Of a stretch of 64,000 bases of DNA, positions 53,117-62,269 are shown one piece after another. The stretch comes from Bacteroidales bacterium UBA5833 (GTDB taxonomy: Bacteria; Bacteroidota; Bacteroidia; Bacteroidales; Lentimicrobiaceae), in contig DJGZ01000022.1 in assembly GCA_002433025.1 (NCBI GenBank), positions 124,001-188,000 on the forward strand, written 5' to 3'. The position numbers and the translations under genes are program-made. The notes below the pieces were generated by a model that saw only the letters and a program-made list of their open reading frames with translations, was not told where the DNA came from and did not search any database. Each line of letters starts with the position of its first letter. Position 1 is the stretch's first letter.

Positions 53117-55576
53117 TCAGCTCTTCCTGAACATTTTATCAACCAGGCCTTCCTCATCAGGCTCCTGGTCATCGGTATAATACCCGTAGCCGTATCCTGA
53201 TCCGTAGCCATAGCCATAACCGTAACCATAGCCGTAACCATAACCGTAACCGTAGGAATTCTTGTCCATCTTTACATCATTCACAAGAATGGTCATATTC
53301 GGGATGTTTCTGGATTCGATATCCGCAATGATTGAACCAAATACTTTTTTGTTGGTATAGTTCTGACGGACGACGAATACCTTTACATCGGCATATTTCA
53401 TCAGCAGAAAGGCATCCGTTACCAAACCCACCGGCGGGGTATCTATAATGATGAAGTCATAGATTTCCTTCAGTCCGTCGATCAACTCATCGTTGCGGTC
53501 CGAGGCAATCAGTTCTGCCGGGTTCGGTGGAACCGGTCCGGCCATCACGATATCAAGGTTATCAAGCGGCGATTTCTGGATGATGCCCTGCAGATCGCTC
53601 CGGTGAATAAGGAAAGAACTTATCCCTTCGGTGTTTGACAATCCGAAATCCTGATATATCTTGGGTTTACGCAGGTCGTAGCCCATCAGCAGGGTTTTCT
53701 TTCCGTAGAGGGCAAAGATGGAAGCCAGGTTGATTGCGGTAAAGGTCTTCCCTTCGCTGACCATGGTCGAAGTGATCAGAATTACCTGCTTTTCCTTATT
53801 CTGTGCATAATAGCTGAGGTTGGTCCTGATTGACCTGAACGACTCTGAAATGGACGACTTCGGATATTCTGCCACAACAATCTGACTCTCTTTGCTGTTG
53901 TGGATCACATGCCCGATCATAGGGAGTGATGTCAGGCTCTCAAGATCCTTCTTATCAATCAGTTTGTCGTTGAAATAATCCTTGCCAAGTACGTAAACGA
54001 CCGGGAAAACCAGACCAAGCAGAAATGCAATGGTGTAGTTGAGGGTTTTCTTCGGGAAAACAGGCTGCAACTGATCTACGGTTGCCTCATCAATCACTTC
54101 ATTGTCAGGCATATTCGAAGCCCGGGTAATCTGGGCCTCAGATCTCTTTTCCAGCAAATAGGTGTAGATGGCATCGTTCAATTTGAATTTACGCTCAATT
54201 CCAAACAAGGCCCGTTGCGTTCCCGGCAAGCGGTTGATCCGTGTTGACAGTTGATTGATGCGGTTGTTGATATCCCTGATTGCAATATTGGAGGTATTTA
54301 CAATATTTTTGATGTTCTCTTCAAGGGTTCGCTTATTCACCCTGATCCGGTCGTCAAATGATGCAATGATCGGATTTTTTTCACGGGCAGTCAGCAGGGC
54401 TTCACCCCGTTCGGCATACAAACGGGTCAGTTCATTGATCAGTGTAGTCAGTACAGGATCGTCTATACCCATTGAAGACGGGACGGTGAGACCATCAATA
54501 TTATCTTCATTATTCCGGAGGTAATTCTGCAAATACAGATAGTATTCATTTTTAACGATCAACTCGGCCTTCCTTTCTTCAAGGTCACGCATCATGGTAA
54601 ATACCTGCTGCGACTGGAAATCAAGGTTCATCACCTCGTTGGTAGTCCTGAACTGCTGCAGGTTCATTTCGGCCATCTGAAGCGAGTCGGAAATCCCGAG
54701 CAACTGATCGTCAATAAAGTTGATGGTATTGGTAGCAATCTGGTTCTTTTTTTCAAGACTCCGCTGAAGATATGCTGTCGTAAGCATATTCAGAAAGTCG
54801 GCAGCCTTGTGCATATTGTTGCTCCTCATTGAAATTTCAACAATAGAGGCCTCCCTGTTGATCGGCTCAATGGTATAATCCATAAATTGCCTGGCAAGAT
54901 CCTCTGTTTTGTTGAACATGAAAAACATATTTTTCCCCAGATGTTCTTTAGGGACATAATTCGGATTAAGTATAATTTTAAAATTGTGGTAACGTCCCTT
55001 GATCTCCTGCCCGAATCCAAAGGTACCGCTGATGGCTACCTGCTTGCTGATGTCCTCCAGCTGCCTGTTGTTTGAAAAACTATACAGAAAGGCAGCTTCT
55101 CCTTCGGTGGATAGGGAGTATTGATTTTCAGGCAGAATCTTCAGGTTAAACCTCAGCCCCGCTGGCTGGGGAAAGGCCGTATCAAAAACTACAGTAAAAG
55201 GGGATTGGGTATACAACTCGCGGGTAACAAAATTGTCTTCCAGAAAATAGGAAACCCTGAAATCCAGTGCCCGAATTGCCCTGTTTACCAATGACCTGCT
55301 CTTCAGCACGCCTATCTCATTATTAAGATTCTGATTGCTTTTCAGATTACCCAGCCCCAGCAACGCCTGGGGGTCAAAACCAGTTTTGTCATCTTTTACC
55401 ATCACTGTAGTGCTCACCTTATACACCGGTTCGGTGTATTTGTTGAACAGAAAAGCGATGATCATCGCGATAAAGATGGTGATGATGAAAAAATACCAAT
55501 AGCGGTAAAATTTGAAGAATAATTGTTTGAAATCAATCGATTCTTCCTGGTTCATTTCTTTGATATAATTCTCCAC
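53117..55576 (-). CDS. Polysaccharide biosynthesis tyrosine autokinase (Wzc-like)
   Basis: Inner-membrane chain-length regulator and BY-kinase for exopolysaccharide polymerisation and export. The 819 residues contain an N-terminal Wzz domain with TM helices near 30-50 and 515-535, a long periplasmic coiled-coil region between, then the kinase: Walker A VSEGKTFTA, Walker A' LLMGYDLRKP, and Walker B FIIIDTPPVG. The C-terminal tail is an unusual tyrosine cluster, nine YG dipeptides plus more tyrosines (about 13 Tyr in all). The longest start is GTG at 55576; an ATG seven codons later (55555) is equally possible. It follows the Wza-like gene by 9 bp. Confidence 0.92.
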   Translation of the reverse strand: MENYIKEMNQEESIDFKQLFFKFYRYWYFFIITIFIAMIIAFLFNKYTEPVYKVSTTVMVKDDKTGFDPQALLGLGNLKSNQNLNNEIGVLKSRSLVNRAIRALDFRVSYFLEDNFVTRELYTQSPFTVVFDTAFPQPAGLRFNLKILPENQYSLSTEGEAAFLYSFSNNRQLEDISKQVAISGTFGFGQEIKGRYHNFKIILNPNYVPKEHLGKNMFFMFNKTEDLARQFMDYTIEPINREASIVEISMRSNNMHKAADFLNMLTTAYLQRSLEKKNQIATNTINFIDDQLLGISDSLQMAEMNLQQFRTTNEVMNLDFQSQQVFTMMRDLEERKAELIVKNEYYLYLQNYLRNNEDNIDGLTVPSSMGIDDPVLTTLINELTRLYAERGEALLTAREKNPIIASFDDRIRVNKRTLEENIKNIVNTSNIAIRDINNRINQLSTRINRLPGTQRALFGIERKFKLNDAIYTYLLEKRSEAQITRASNMPDNEVIDEATVDQLQPVFPKKTLNYTIAFLLGLVFPVVYVLGKDYFNDKLIDKKDLESLTSLPMIGHVIHNSKESQIVVAEYPKSSISESFRSIRTNLSYYAQNKEKQVILITSTMVSEGKTFTAINLASIFALYGKKTLLMGYDLRKPKIYQDFGLSNTEGISSFLIHRSDLQGIIQKSPLDNLDIVMAGPVPPNPAELIASDRNDELIDGLKEIYDFIIIDTPPVGLVTDAFLLMKYADVKVFVVRQNYTNKKVFGSIIADIESRNIPNMTILVNDVKMDKNSYGYGYGYGYGYGYGYGYGSGYGYGYYTDDQEPDEEGLVDKMFRKS
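53178..53259 (-). repeat. Six-base coding repeat for the YG tyrosine tail
   Basis: Alternating TAC/TAT and GGT/GGC/GGA codons encode nine consecutive YG units, one SG, then two YG and YY. Third positions vary, so the protein pattern rather than exact DNA identity is kept. Confidence 0.85.
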
Positions 55577-55585
55577 GACGATATT

Positions 55586-56353
55586 TTATTTTAAAAAGTT
55601 CAGGATAAGCAATGTTGTTGAAATGGTTGAAAAAAGAATTGCATAGGGGAATGCTTCAAAAGTGAAATTCTTGTTGCTCATTGGCTCCACGTAAACAATA
55701 TCATCAGGCTGAAGATAATATGCATCCGAGGTGAGGATGTCGGATTTCAGCAGGTTGATGGTATGTATGCTTGACCCATCTTTTGTTTTCCGGATCACGG
55801 AAATTTTTTTTCTGTTGGCAAAATTTGTCAGATCCCCCCCCAGACTGATGGCCTGGAAAACATTGATGCTGTTCTGATATACCTGGTAAGTTCCGGGCCT
55901 CTCAACTTCGCCCAACAGGCTGATCTTGAAATTTACCAGTTTTACTGTAACTGTAGTAAACTGAAAATATTCATCCACCACTTTCTGAAGCCTGTCTCTG
56001 ACATCATTAACCGTCAACCCTTTAACCATAACCTTTCCAACTACCGGAAAATTAATATACCCCGAATCATTCACCAGATAACTGTTCAGATAGACCCCCG
56101 CTTCCGTTGACATCTGATAGCCCATCGACTGGTTTGCCAGGAAAGGATTGCTCGTCTTGGTGTCCAGGCTTTTTACATCAATGTAAAGATTATCGCCTGC
56201 CTGCACCTTGTAGTCGGTAGTATGACTGTTCGGGAATTCCGTTTTATCACCCTTTCTGTAGTTTTCAGCATCCTGCAGATATGTTACTTTATCCAGGGAA
56301 ACACAGGAACTTGCCATAATGGCGATAAATAAAAAGAACAAAATTCGTTTCAT
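55586..56353 (-). CDS. Polysaccharide export outer-membrane lipoprotein (Wza-like)
   Basis: Outer-membrane export channel component for exopolysaccharide. The 255 residues start with a lipoprotein signal (lipobox MASSC, Cys17), followed by the Poly_export domain (HTTDYKVQAGDNLYIDV near 45-60), a SLBB-type repeat (ISLLGEVERPGTYQV, NVFQAISLGGDL) and a C-terminal hydrophobic segment that may span the membrane. It is shorter than E. coli Wza, as is common in this phylum. It pairs with the Wzc-like kinase 9 bp downstream. No glycosyltransferases or Wzx/Wzy are adjacent. Confidence 0.9.
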   Translation of the reverse strand: MKRILFFLFIAIMASSCVSLDKVTYLQDAENYRKGDKTEFPNSHTTDYKVQAGDNLYIDVKSLDTKTSNPFLANQSMGYQMSTEAGVYLNSYLVNDSGYINFPVVGKVMVKGLTVNDVRDRLQKVVDEYFQFTTVTVKLVNFKISLLGEVERPGTYQVYQNSINVFQAISLGGDLTNFANRKKISVIRKTKDGSSIHTINLLKSDILTSDAYYLQPDDIVYVEPMSNKNFTFEAFPYAILFSTISTTLLILNFLK

Positions 56354-56427
56354 ATACCGGGATTTAGAAAATAAAATTCAGGTTTGTGTTATGTTAATTG
56401 ATTTTTAGCGGCAAAGTAACAGGAGAA

Positions 56428-56435
56428 CAAAGATA
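56428..56435 (-). promoter_or_regulatory. Proximal -7 promoter element for the Wza-like gene
   Basis: The minus strand reads TATCTTTG, matching TAnnTTTG, 74 bp upstream of the ATG at 56353. A TACTTTG follows about 15 bp downstream. Confidence 0.5.
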
Positions 56436-56586
56436 AAATGTTATTCAGAAACCGTGATAAACTAAGCAATGATAACACGTTTTTTCTTAAATAGTTTCAG
56501 GATTCAGTGTTTTCAGACTGACATAATGTGTTTTTAAACAAATATGATCTTACTGCACCGCTCCTCACTCATCTTAACGGGTTTTG

Positions 56587-56594
56587 CAAAGATA
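56587..56594 (-). promoter_or_regulatory. Distal -7 promoter element for the Wza-like gene
   Basis: A second TATCTTTG on the minus strand, 159 bp upstream of the first one and 233 bp upstream of the ATG. Together they suggest two start sites and a long leader, which is common in regulated polysaccharide loci. Confidence 0.45.
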
Positions 56595-56640
56595 AGATTA
56601 CCTGACTATTTAACGTGCCATTTATCGTTTGATCATTCAG

Positions 56641-57966
56641 CTATTCCGGAACAGCCTCCCCCTTCAGTGTCGCCGGAGTGCAGGCAGTTACCCTGACCCT
56701 TACGTAATCTCCCGGTTTATAACTTTCCATGGGGAAAACCACCACTTTATTCTGGCTGTTGCGTCCCGAAAGCTCTTTCCCTGATTTCCGTGACAAACTT
56801 TCTGCCAGTACCCCGAAGGTTTTACCAATATCCGCATGGTTGCTGCGGAATGACAACTCCTGCTGAAGGTCGATAATTTCCTGAAGGCGGGCGCTTTTCA
56901 CCTCTTCGGGAACATCATCCGTATACTTCTTATGAGCCAGTGTATCAGGTCTTTCAGAGTACTTAAACATAAAAGCATAATCGTAGGCTGCCCATTTCAT
57001 CATTTCCAGGGTATCCTGGTGATCCTGCTCCGTTTCGCTGCAAAAACCGGTAATAATATCTGTGGAAATGGCGCAGCCGGGCAAAATTCGCCTGATGGCT
57101 TCAATGCGCTGACGATACCACCGGCTGTCATACTTCCGGTTCATCAGTTTGAGGATACGGTCGCTGCCTGATTGAACCGGCAGGTGTATTGACCTGCAGA
57201 TATTCGGATGGGCCGCCATGGTATGCAACAGCTCATCGGTCAGGTCTTTGGGGTGAGAGGTTGCAAAGCGCACCCGAAGAAAGGGATTCACCAGGGCAAC
57301 ACGTTCCAGAAGTTTTGCAAACCCGGTTCCGTCATCCCATATATACGAGTTGACATTCTGCCCCAGCAGGGTCACCTCGCGATATCCCCGGCTGAAAAGA
57401 TCTTCAGCTTCTTTGACGATGGTCTGCGGATCACGGCTGCGCTCCCGGCCGCGGGTGTAGGGAACTACACAATAAGAACAGAAGTTTTCGCAACCCCGCA
57501 TAATAGAGATGAAAGCCGACACCCCGTTGCTGTCGGGCCTTACGGGATTGATATCTGCATAGGTTTCGTCGGCCGAAAGAATAACATTGATAGCTTTCTG
57601 GCCGCCTTCGGCTATATTCAGCAACCGCGGCAGGTCGCGGTAGGCATCTGGGCCAACGATCACATCCACCATTTTCTCCTCACTGATCATTTGCTCCTTG
57701 AGCCGTTCGGCCATACAGCCCAGTACACCGATAATCAGTCCGGGTTTCTGCTTTTTGTAGCGCTTGAACTCCTGCAGGCGGGCCCTCACGCGTTTTTCCG
57801 CATTGTCCCTGATTGAGCAGGTATTCACGAAGATAAGATCGGCCTCCGCAATGTTGCCGGTGGTTTCAAAGTCATGATCGGTCATGATGGAACCCACAAT
57901 CTGGGTGTCAGAAAAATTCATCTGACAGCCATAGGTTTCTATATAAAGTTTACGTTTCTGATCCAC
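56641..57966 (-). CDS. miaB: tRNA-2-methylthio-N6-dimethylallyladenosine synthase MiaB
   Basis: Adds a methylthio group to i6A37 of tRNAs reading UNN codons, using two Fe-S clusters and SAM. The 441 residues have the N-terminal UPF0004 domain with three cluster cysteines (YGCQMN, NTCSIR, GCMAE), the radical SAM motif CENFCSYC (CxxxCxxC) with VVPYTRGRERSR, and a C-terminal TRAM domain. The NTCSIR and RGRERSR forms favour MiaB over MtaB or RimO. Start is GTG at 57966; a TATTTTTG promoter element lies at 58013-58020. It is divergent from topA. Confidence 0.95.
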   Translation of the reverse strand: MDQKRKLYIETYGCQMNFSDTQIVGSIMTDHDFETTGNIAEADLIFVNTCSIRDNAEKRVRARLQEFKRYKKQKPGLIIGVLGCMAERLKEQMISEEKMVDVIVGPDAYRDLPRLLNIAEGGQKAINVILSADETYADINPVRPDSNGVSAFISIMRGCENFCSYCVVPYTRGRERSRDPQTIVKEAEDLFSRGYREVTLLGQNVNSYIWDDGTGFAKLLERVALVNPFLRVRFATSHPKDLTDELLHTMAAHPNICRSIHLPVQSGSDRILKLMNRKYDSRWYRQRIEAIRRILPGCAISTDIITGFCSETEQDHQDTLEMMKWAAYDYAFMFKYSERPDTLAHKKYTDDVPEEVKSARLQEIIDLQQELSFRSNHADIGKTFGVLAESLSRKSGKELSGRNSQNKVVVFPMESYKPGDYVRVRVTACTPATLKGEAVPE

Positions 57967-58012
57967 AATATAATTTTAATGAAAACAACCGCTGCATCCC
58001 TGCTCCGGGCGG

Positions 58013-58020
58013 CAAAAATA
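58013..58020 (-). promoter_or_regulatory. Bacteroidota -7 promoter element for miaB
   Basis: The minus strand reads TATTTTTG, matching TAnnTTTG, about 47 bp upstream of the GTG start. Confidence 0.5.
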
Positions 58021-58150
58021 CACATTATTTGAACAGCCTCATTTTTACCTTGTTATAAATTATTCTTGATGTTCTAAAAGTGTGGTATCTTTTTATTGCG
58101 TTACTTTGTGCCCGTTTTAAGACATTGATTATTAATCAGCATTTGTCAAT

Positions 58151-60481
58151 ATGATCAAAAACCTGGTGATCGTAGAATCTCCTGCAAAAGCAAAAACCAT
58201 TGAAGGCTTCCTTGGCAAGGATTTCACTGTTAAGTCGAGTTTCGGCCATGTGCGCGACCTTTCAAAGAAGCAACTCGGAGTAGATATTGAACATGATTTT
58301 AAGCCCAAATACGAAATTTCCGGCGACAAGGTTAAACTTGTGAAGGAGTTGAAAAAACTGGCTTCCGAGGCTGAGGTTGTCTGGCTTGCTTCCGATGAAG
58401 ACCGCGAAGGGGAAGCCATTTCGTGGCACCTTACCGAAGCGCTGGGGCTGGATAAATCGAAAACCAGGCGGATTGTATTTCATGAAATCACCAAAAGCGC
58501 CATCACCGAAGCCATACAAAATCCACGGGGCATTGATAAAAACCTGGTAGATGCACAACAGGCGCGCCGCGTACTCGACCGTCTTGTTGGTTTTGAAATC
58601 TCACCGGTGCTGTGGAGGAAAGTAAAACCCGCGCTTTCAGCCGGCAGGGTGCAGTCAGTTGCAGTCAGGCTGATTGTGGAAAGGGAAGAAGAGATCAAAT
58701 CATTCAGGAGCTCCTATAACTACAGGGTTACTGCCACATTTGTAATTCCCGGCGAAGAGGGTCAGCCGAAAATTGCTGCCGAGCTCAGTCACCGTTTTTC
58801 TGAGAAACCGGAAGCCCTGAGATTCCTTAACACCTGTGTGGGAGCAAGCTATCAGGTAGCCGATACCGAAACCCGTCCGGCAAAAAAATCGCCCGCTCCG
58901 CCATTTACCACCTCCACCCTGCAGCAGGAAGCCAGCCGCAAACTGGGCTTCTCCGTAGCCAAAACCATGATGGTGGCCCAGCAGCTTTACGAAGCCGGAA
59001 AGATTACCTATATGCGTACCGACTCCGTTAACCTGTCGTCACTCGCCATCAATATGGCCAAAGAGGAAATAACTTCGCTATACGGTGAGAAGTATGTAAA
59101 AACCCGTCAGTACGCCACCAAATCAAAAGGCGCACAGGAAGCCCACGAAGCCATCAGGCCTACCTACATGAATCACCGTGAGATATCTGGGGATGCCTCT
59201 CAGAAAAAACTTTACGACCTGATCTGGAAACGCACCATCGCTTCGCAGATGAGTGATGCCGAACTGGAGCGTACCACCGTAACCATCAGCATTTCAAAAT
59301 CTCCGGAAAAATTTGTCGCAAAAGGTGAGGTCATCAAATTTGACGGATTTCTGAAGGTTTATCTTGAATCAACAGATGACGAAAACATTGATTCGGAAGA
59401 AGGGATGCTGCCTCCACTGAAAACCGGACAACCCCTCAGCCTGATTGAAATGCTGGCCACGCAGAAATTTTCGCAGCAACCTCCGAGGTATACCGAAGCC
59501 AGCCTGGTTAAGAAACTTGAGGAGCTGGGTATCGGCAGGCCGTCGACCTATGCTCCGACCATCTCAACCATTCAGAAAAGAGAATATGTGGTTAAGGAGG
59601 ACAGACCCGGAATTCAGCGCAGCTTTGACCTGCTGAAACTGAAAAATGAAAAAATCACCGAAACGGTTAAAACCGAAACTTCAGGGCAGGAAAAGAACAA
59701 ACTTTTCCCTACCGACATAGGATCGCTTGTGACCTCTTTTCTTGTACAGTATTTCGAAAACATCCTTGACTACAACTTCACGGCCAACGTGGAAAAGGAA
59801 TTCGACGAAATCGCGCAGGGACAGAAAGTCTGGAACCAGATGATCAGGGAATTCTACTATCCCTTTGCCAAACAGGTGAAAGAGACCCTTGAGAAATCGG
59901 AGAAGGTCAAAGGAGAACGCTTGCTCGGGCCGGATCCTGAATCAGGTAAAAACGTGTATGTAAAAATCGGCCGCTTTGGCCCTATGGTGCAGATCGGCGA
60001 ATCGGAAGACACTGAAAAGCCACGTTTTGCCAGCCTGAAAAAGGGACAAAGCATTGAATCGCTCACCCTTCAGGAAGCCATGAAACTGTTTGATTTCCCG
60101 CGGACCATCGGCGAATACGAAGATGCGGAAATGACCGTGGCCATCGGCCGGTTCGGACCCTACGTAAAACATAAATCTGCATTCTATTCCCTGGCAAAGA
60201 CCGACGACCCGGCTTCCGTTGATGCCGAACGGGCGGTAGAACTGATAGAAGAAAAGCGCAAAAAGGAAAAGGAGCGCGTAATCCGGATTTTCGAAGAAGA
60301 TCCTGACGTTCAGGTGCTCAACGGCCGCTACGGGCCCTATATTGCCATCGGTAAATCCAACTACAGGATTCCCAAAAGCACCGATCCCGCCTCGCTTACC
60401 CTGGAACAGTGCAGAGAAATAGCCGCGAAATCGGATGCCGCCCCGAAGACCCCGGGAAAAGGAAAGTTCAGAAAAAAGTAA
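58151..60481 (+). CDS. topA: DNA topoisomerase I
   Basis: Type IA topoisomerase that relaxes negative supercoils. The 776 residues contain the TOPRIM domain (catalytic E9 in VIVESPAKAKTIEGF; D82 and D84 in SDEDREGEAI), the active-site Y287 in ITYMRTDSVNL, and ETGxxPPP-type TIQKREYV region. Instead of C-terminal zinc ribbons it has GRFGPxV-type Topo_C repeats (GRFGPMVQIG, GRFGPYVKH, GRYGPYIAIG), the usual Bacteroidota form. ATG at 58151. Followed by the arginase-fold gene 130 bp later. Confidence 0.96.
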   Translation: MIKNLVIVESPAKAKTIEGFLGKDFTVKSSFGHVRDLSKKQLGVDIEHDFKPKYEISGDKVKLVKELKKLASEAEVVWLASDEDREGEAISWHLTEALGLDKSKTRRIVFHEITKSAITEAIQNPRGIDKNLVDAQQARRVLDRLVGFEISPVLWRKVKPALSAGRVQSVAVRLIVEREEEIKSFRSSYNYRVTATFVIPGEEGQPKIAAELSHRFSEKPEALRFLNTCVGASYQVADTETRPAKKSPAPPFTTSTLQQEASRKLGFSVAKTMMVAQQLYEAGKITYMRTDSVNLSSLAINMAKEEITSLYGEKYVKTRQYATKSKGAQEAHEAIRPTYMNHREISGDASQKKLYDLIWKRTIASQMSDAELERTTVTISISKSPEKFVAKGEVIKFDGFLKVYLESTDDENIDSEEGMLPPLKTGQPLSLIEMLATQKFSQQPPRYTEASLVKKLEELGIGRPSTYAPTISTIQKREYVVKEDRPGIQRSFDLLKLKNEKITETVKTETSGQEKNKLFPTDIGSLVTSFLVQYFENILDYNFTANVEKEFDEIAQGQKVWNQMIREFYYPFAKQVKETLEKSEKVKGERLLGPDPESGKNVYVKIGRFGPMVQIGESEDTEKPRFASLKKGQSIESLTLQEAMKLFDFPRTIGEYEDAEMTVAIGRFGPYVKHKSAFYSLAKTDDPASVDAERAVELIEEKRKKEKERVIRIFEEDPDVQVLNGRYGPYIAIGKSNYRIPKSTDPASLTLEQCREIAAKSDAAPKTPGKGKFRKK

Positions 60482-60611
60482 GCCCCGGGACTTATTCCGG
60501 CATCCTGCATGCCATTGCCGGTGCAGCGCTTTATGCCTGTCACCGCATCAACCCATTTGCAAATTCCAGGGAAAATCCATAGGTTTGAACGCTTAAAACC
60601 CCCTGCTGATT

Positions 60612-61787
60612 ATGGATATCTCCATCTATTTTGAACCATTGCCTGATGAGCTGTTCGATAGTGCCGAAACCATTTCGCATCCGCGCATCGGACAGCAAAT
60701 GCTCGCTTACCGCCAGAATGCTGATTTCCCCGAAGCGGCTGATGTTGACATCGCACTTATCGGGGTGGTGGAAGATCGGGCAGCGGTGAATAACGAAGGT
60801 TGCGCCGATGCTGCCAACGAGGTGAGAAAACAGCTTTACCGGCTGTTTCCCGGTTCCTGGACGGCGCGTATCGCCGACCTGGGCAACATCAGGAAGGGAT
60901 TTACCATTGAAGATACTTACTATGCGCTATCTTCCACTGTTTCATACCTGGTTGCAAACAAGATACTCCCGGTCATCATCGGCGGAGGCCAGGACCTGAC
61001 CTATGCCATGTACAAAGGGTATGAAAAGCTGGAGCAGATCATCAACATGGCGGCTGTGGATCAGATGTTCGACCTTGGTGAAACACAGTCGGAACTGGAT
61101 TCGCATACTTATCTCAGCCGCATCATCATGCAGCGGCCCAACTATCTGTTCAACTACACCAACCTCGGGTATCAGACCTACTTTGTCGATCAGCCGGCGC
61201 TCGACCTGATGAAGAAACTGCTTTTCGACAGCTACCGGCTGGGCCTGCTTACCGCCGACATGAAAGAGACCGAGCCGCTGGTGCGCAATGCCGATCTGCT
61301 TACCTTCGATATAGGCGCCATCAGGGCTGCCGATGCGCCTGGAAACGCCAATGCCGGCCCCAACGGTTTTTCCGGCGACCAGGCATGCCAGATCACCCGC
61401 TACGCCGCCATGAGCGACAAGCTTTCCTCTATCGGATTTTTCGAATATAACCCTGCTTACGACCGCAGGGGAATCACGGCACAGTTGCTGGCACAGATGA
61501 TCTGGTATGTGTTTGAGGGCTTTAATGCACGGAAAAAGGACATCCCCTCCCGCGAAAACGATGCTTTTATCCGCTATACCGTACCTACCAGCGATTTCAG
61601 CGACGGCATCCTCTTCCTGAAAAGCCGCAAAAGCGACCGCTGGTGGATGGAAGTAATCTGCGGGGCCGACAACCGCCGGAAATATGCCAATCATTACATC
61701 GTTCCATGCACTTACGAAGATTACCAGACAGCCTGCAACAACGAAATTCCCGACCGCTGGTGGCAGGTGTATCAGAAACTGATGTGA
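60612..61787 (+). CDS. Arginase/formimidoylglutamase-fold protein with degenerate metal site
   Basis: Homologous to the ureohydrolase family and often labelled formimidoylglutamase, but the binuclear manganese site is damaged. The family GGDHS has become GGGQD (His to Q127); DAHAD has become DQMFD (D150 kept, His to M152, D154 kept); DxD near 233 has become DIG (D233 kept, Asp to G235). Three of six ligands are therefore lost, so ordinary ureohydrolase chemistry is unlikely. The fold is otherwise well preserved over 391 residues, which argues against a pseudogene. I recall similar proteins beside topA in other Bacteroidota, suggesting a conserved non-catalytic role. Confidence 0.8.
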   Translation: MDISIYFEPLPDELFDSAETISHPRIGQQMLAYRQNADFPEAADVDIALIGVVEDRAAVNNEGCADAANEVRKQLYRLFPGSWTARIADLGNIRKGFTIEDTYYALSSTVSYLVANKILPVIIGGGQDLTYAMYKGYEKLEQIINMAAVDQMFDLGETQSELDSHTYLSRIIMQRPNYLFNYTNLGYQTYFVDQPALDLMKKLLFDSYRLGLLTADMKETEPLVRNADLLTFDIGAIRAADAPGNANAGPNGFSGDQACQITRYAAMSDKLSSIGFFEYNPAYDRRGITAQLLAQMIWYVFEGFNARKKDIPSRENDAFIRYTVPTSDFSDGILFLKSRKSDRWWMEVICGADNRRKYANHYIVPCTYEDYQTACNNEIPDRWWQVYQKLM

Positions 61788-61829
61788 GAAGGCAAGGAAT
61801 TGCAGTCCCGATGCTATCAGAAGCGGATT

Positions 61830-61893
61830 GCGGATTGCGGAATGATTGCTATTATTTATCGCTGTTTTTTGACATAGACAGGATTAACAGGAT
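61830..61893. repeat. Direct repeat, copy 1 (GCGGATT block plus AACAGGATT element)
   Basis: Starts with a 32-bp block identical to 61981-62012, whose left edge is a GCGGATT tandem extended upstream, and continues into AGACAGGATTAACAGGAT and then TTTCAGGATT. Confidence 0.85.
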
Positions 61894-61980
61894 TTTCAGG
61901 ATTATAAGGGTATTGATACCAGGAAAATTCCGGATCTGGCTTGGTCCCGGGAGACAGCAATAGCCGGATAACGAGAGATT

Positions 61981-62050
61981 GCGGATTGCGGAATGATTGC
62001 TATTATTTATCGTGGTTTCTGTTTAAGACAGGATTAACAGGATTAACAGG
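61981..62050. repeat. Direct repeat, copy 2
   Basis: Same 32-bp block as copy 1, a short divergent spacer, then AAGACAGGATTAACAGGATT with one further AACAGGAT unit (a nine-base period). Confidence 0.85.
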
Positions 62051-62269
62051 ATCTCCCGTTATCCCGCTATCAAGAGCCTACAGGAGTTTTTATCCCGATG
62101 GGTGTTATAAACTGAACAATGAGTTTGAAATGCGTTGAAGGAAGTAAAAAGATATATACGATATCCGGAAGCGTCTGTGCCAGACAGGTATCGCAGGCTA
62201 ACAATACAAGTGAACTCTTACATCTCACTTCTTACTTCCCGCTATTTCATACTGATAAGCCAACCGGCT

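Larger units (their letters stand above)
61788..62269. other. Repeat-rich intergenic region
   Basis: About 480 bp with no supported gene. It holds two direct copies of a 32-bp block and of an ACAGGATTAACAGGATT-type element (listed separately). Open frames here are short and consist of repeat translation. Confidence 0.6.
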
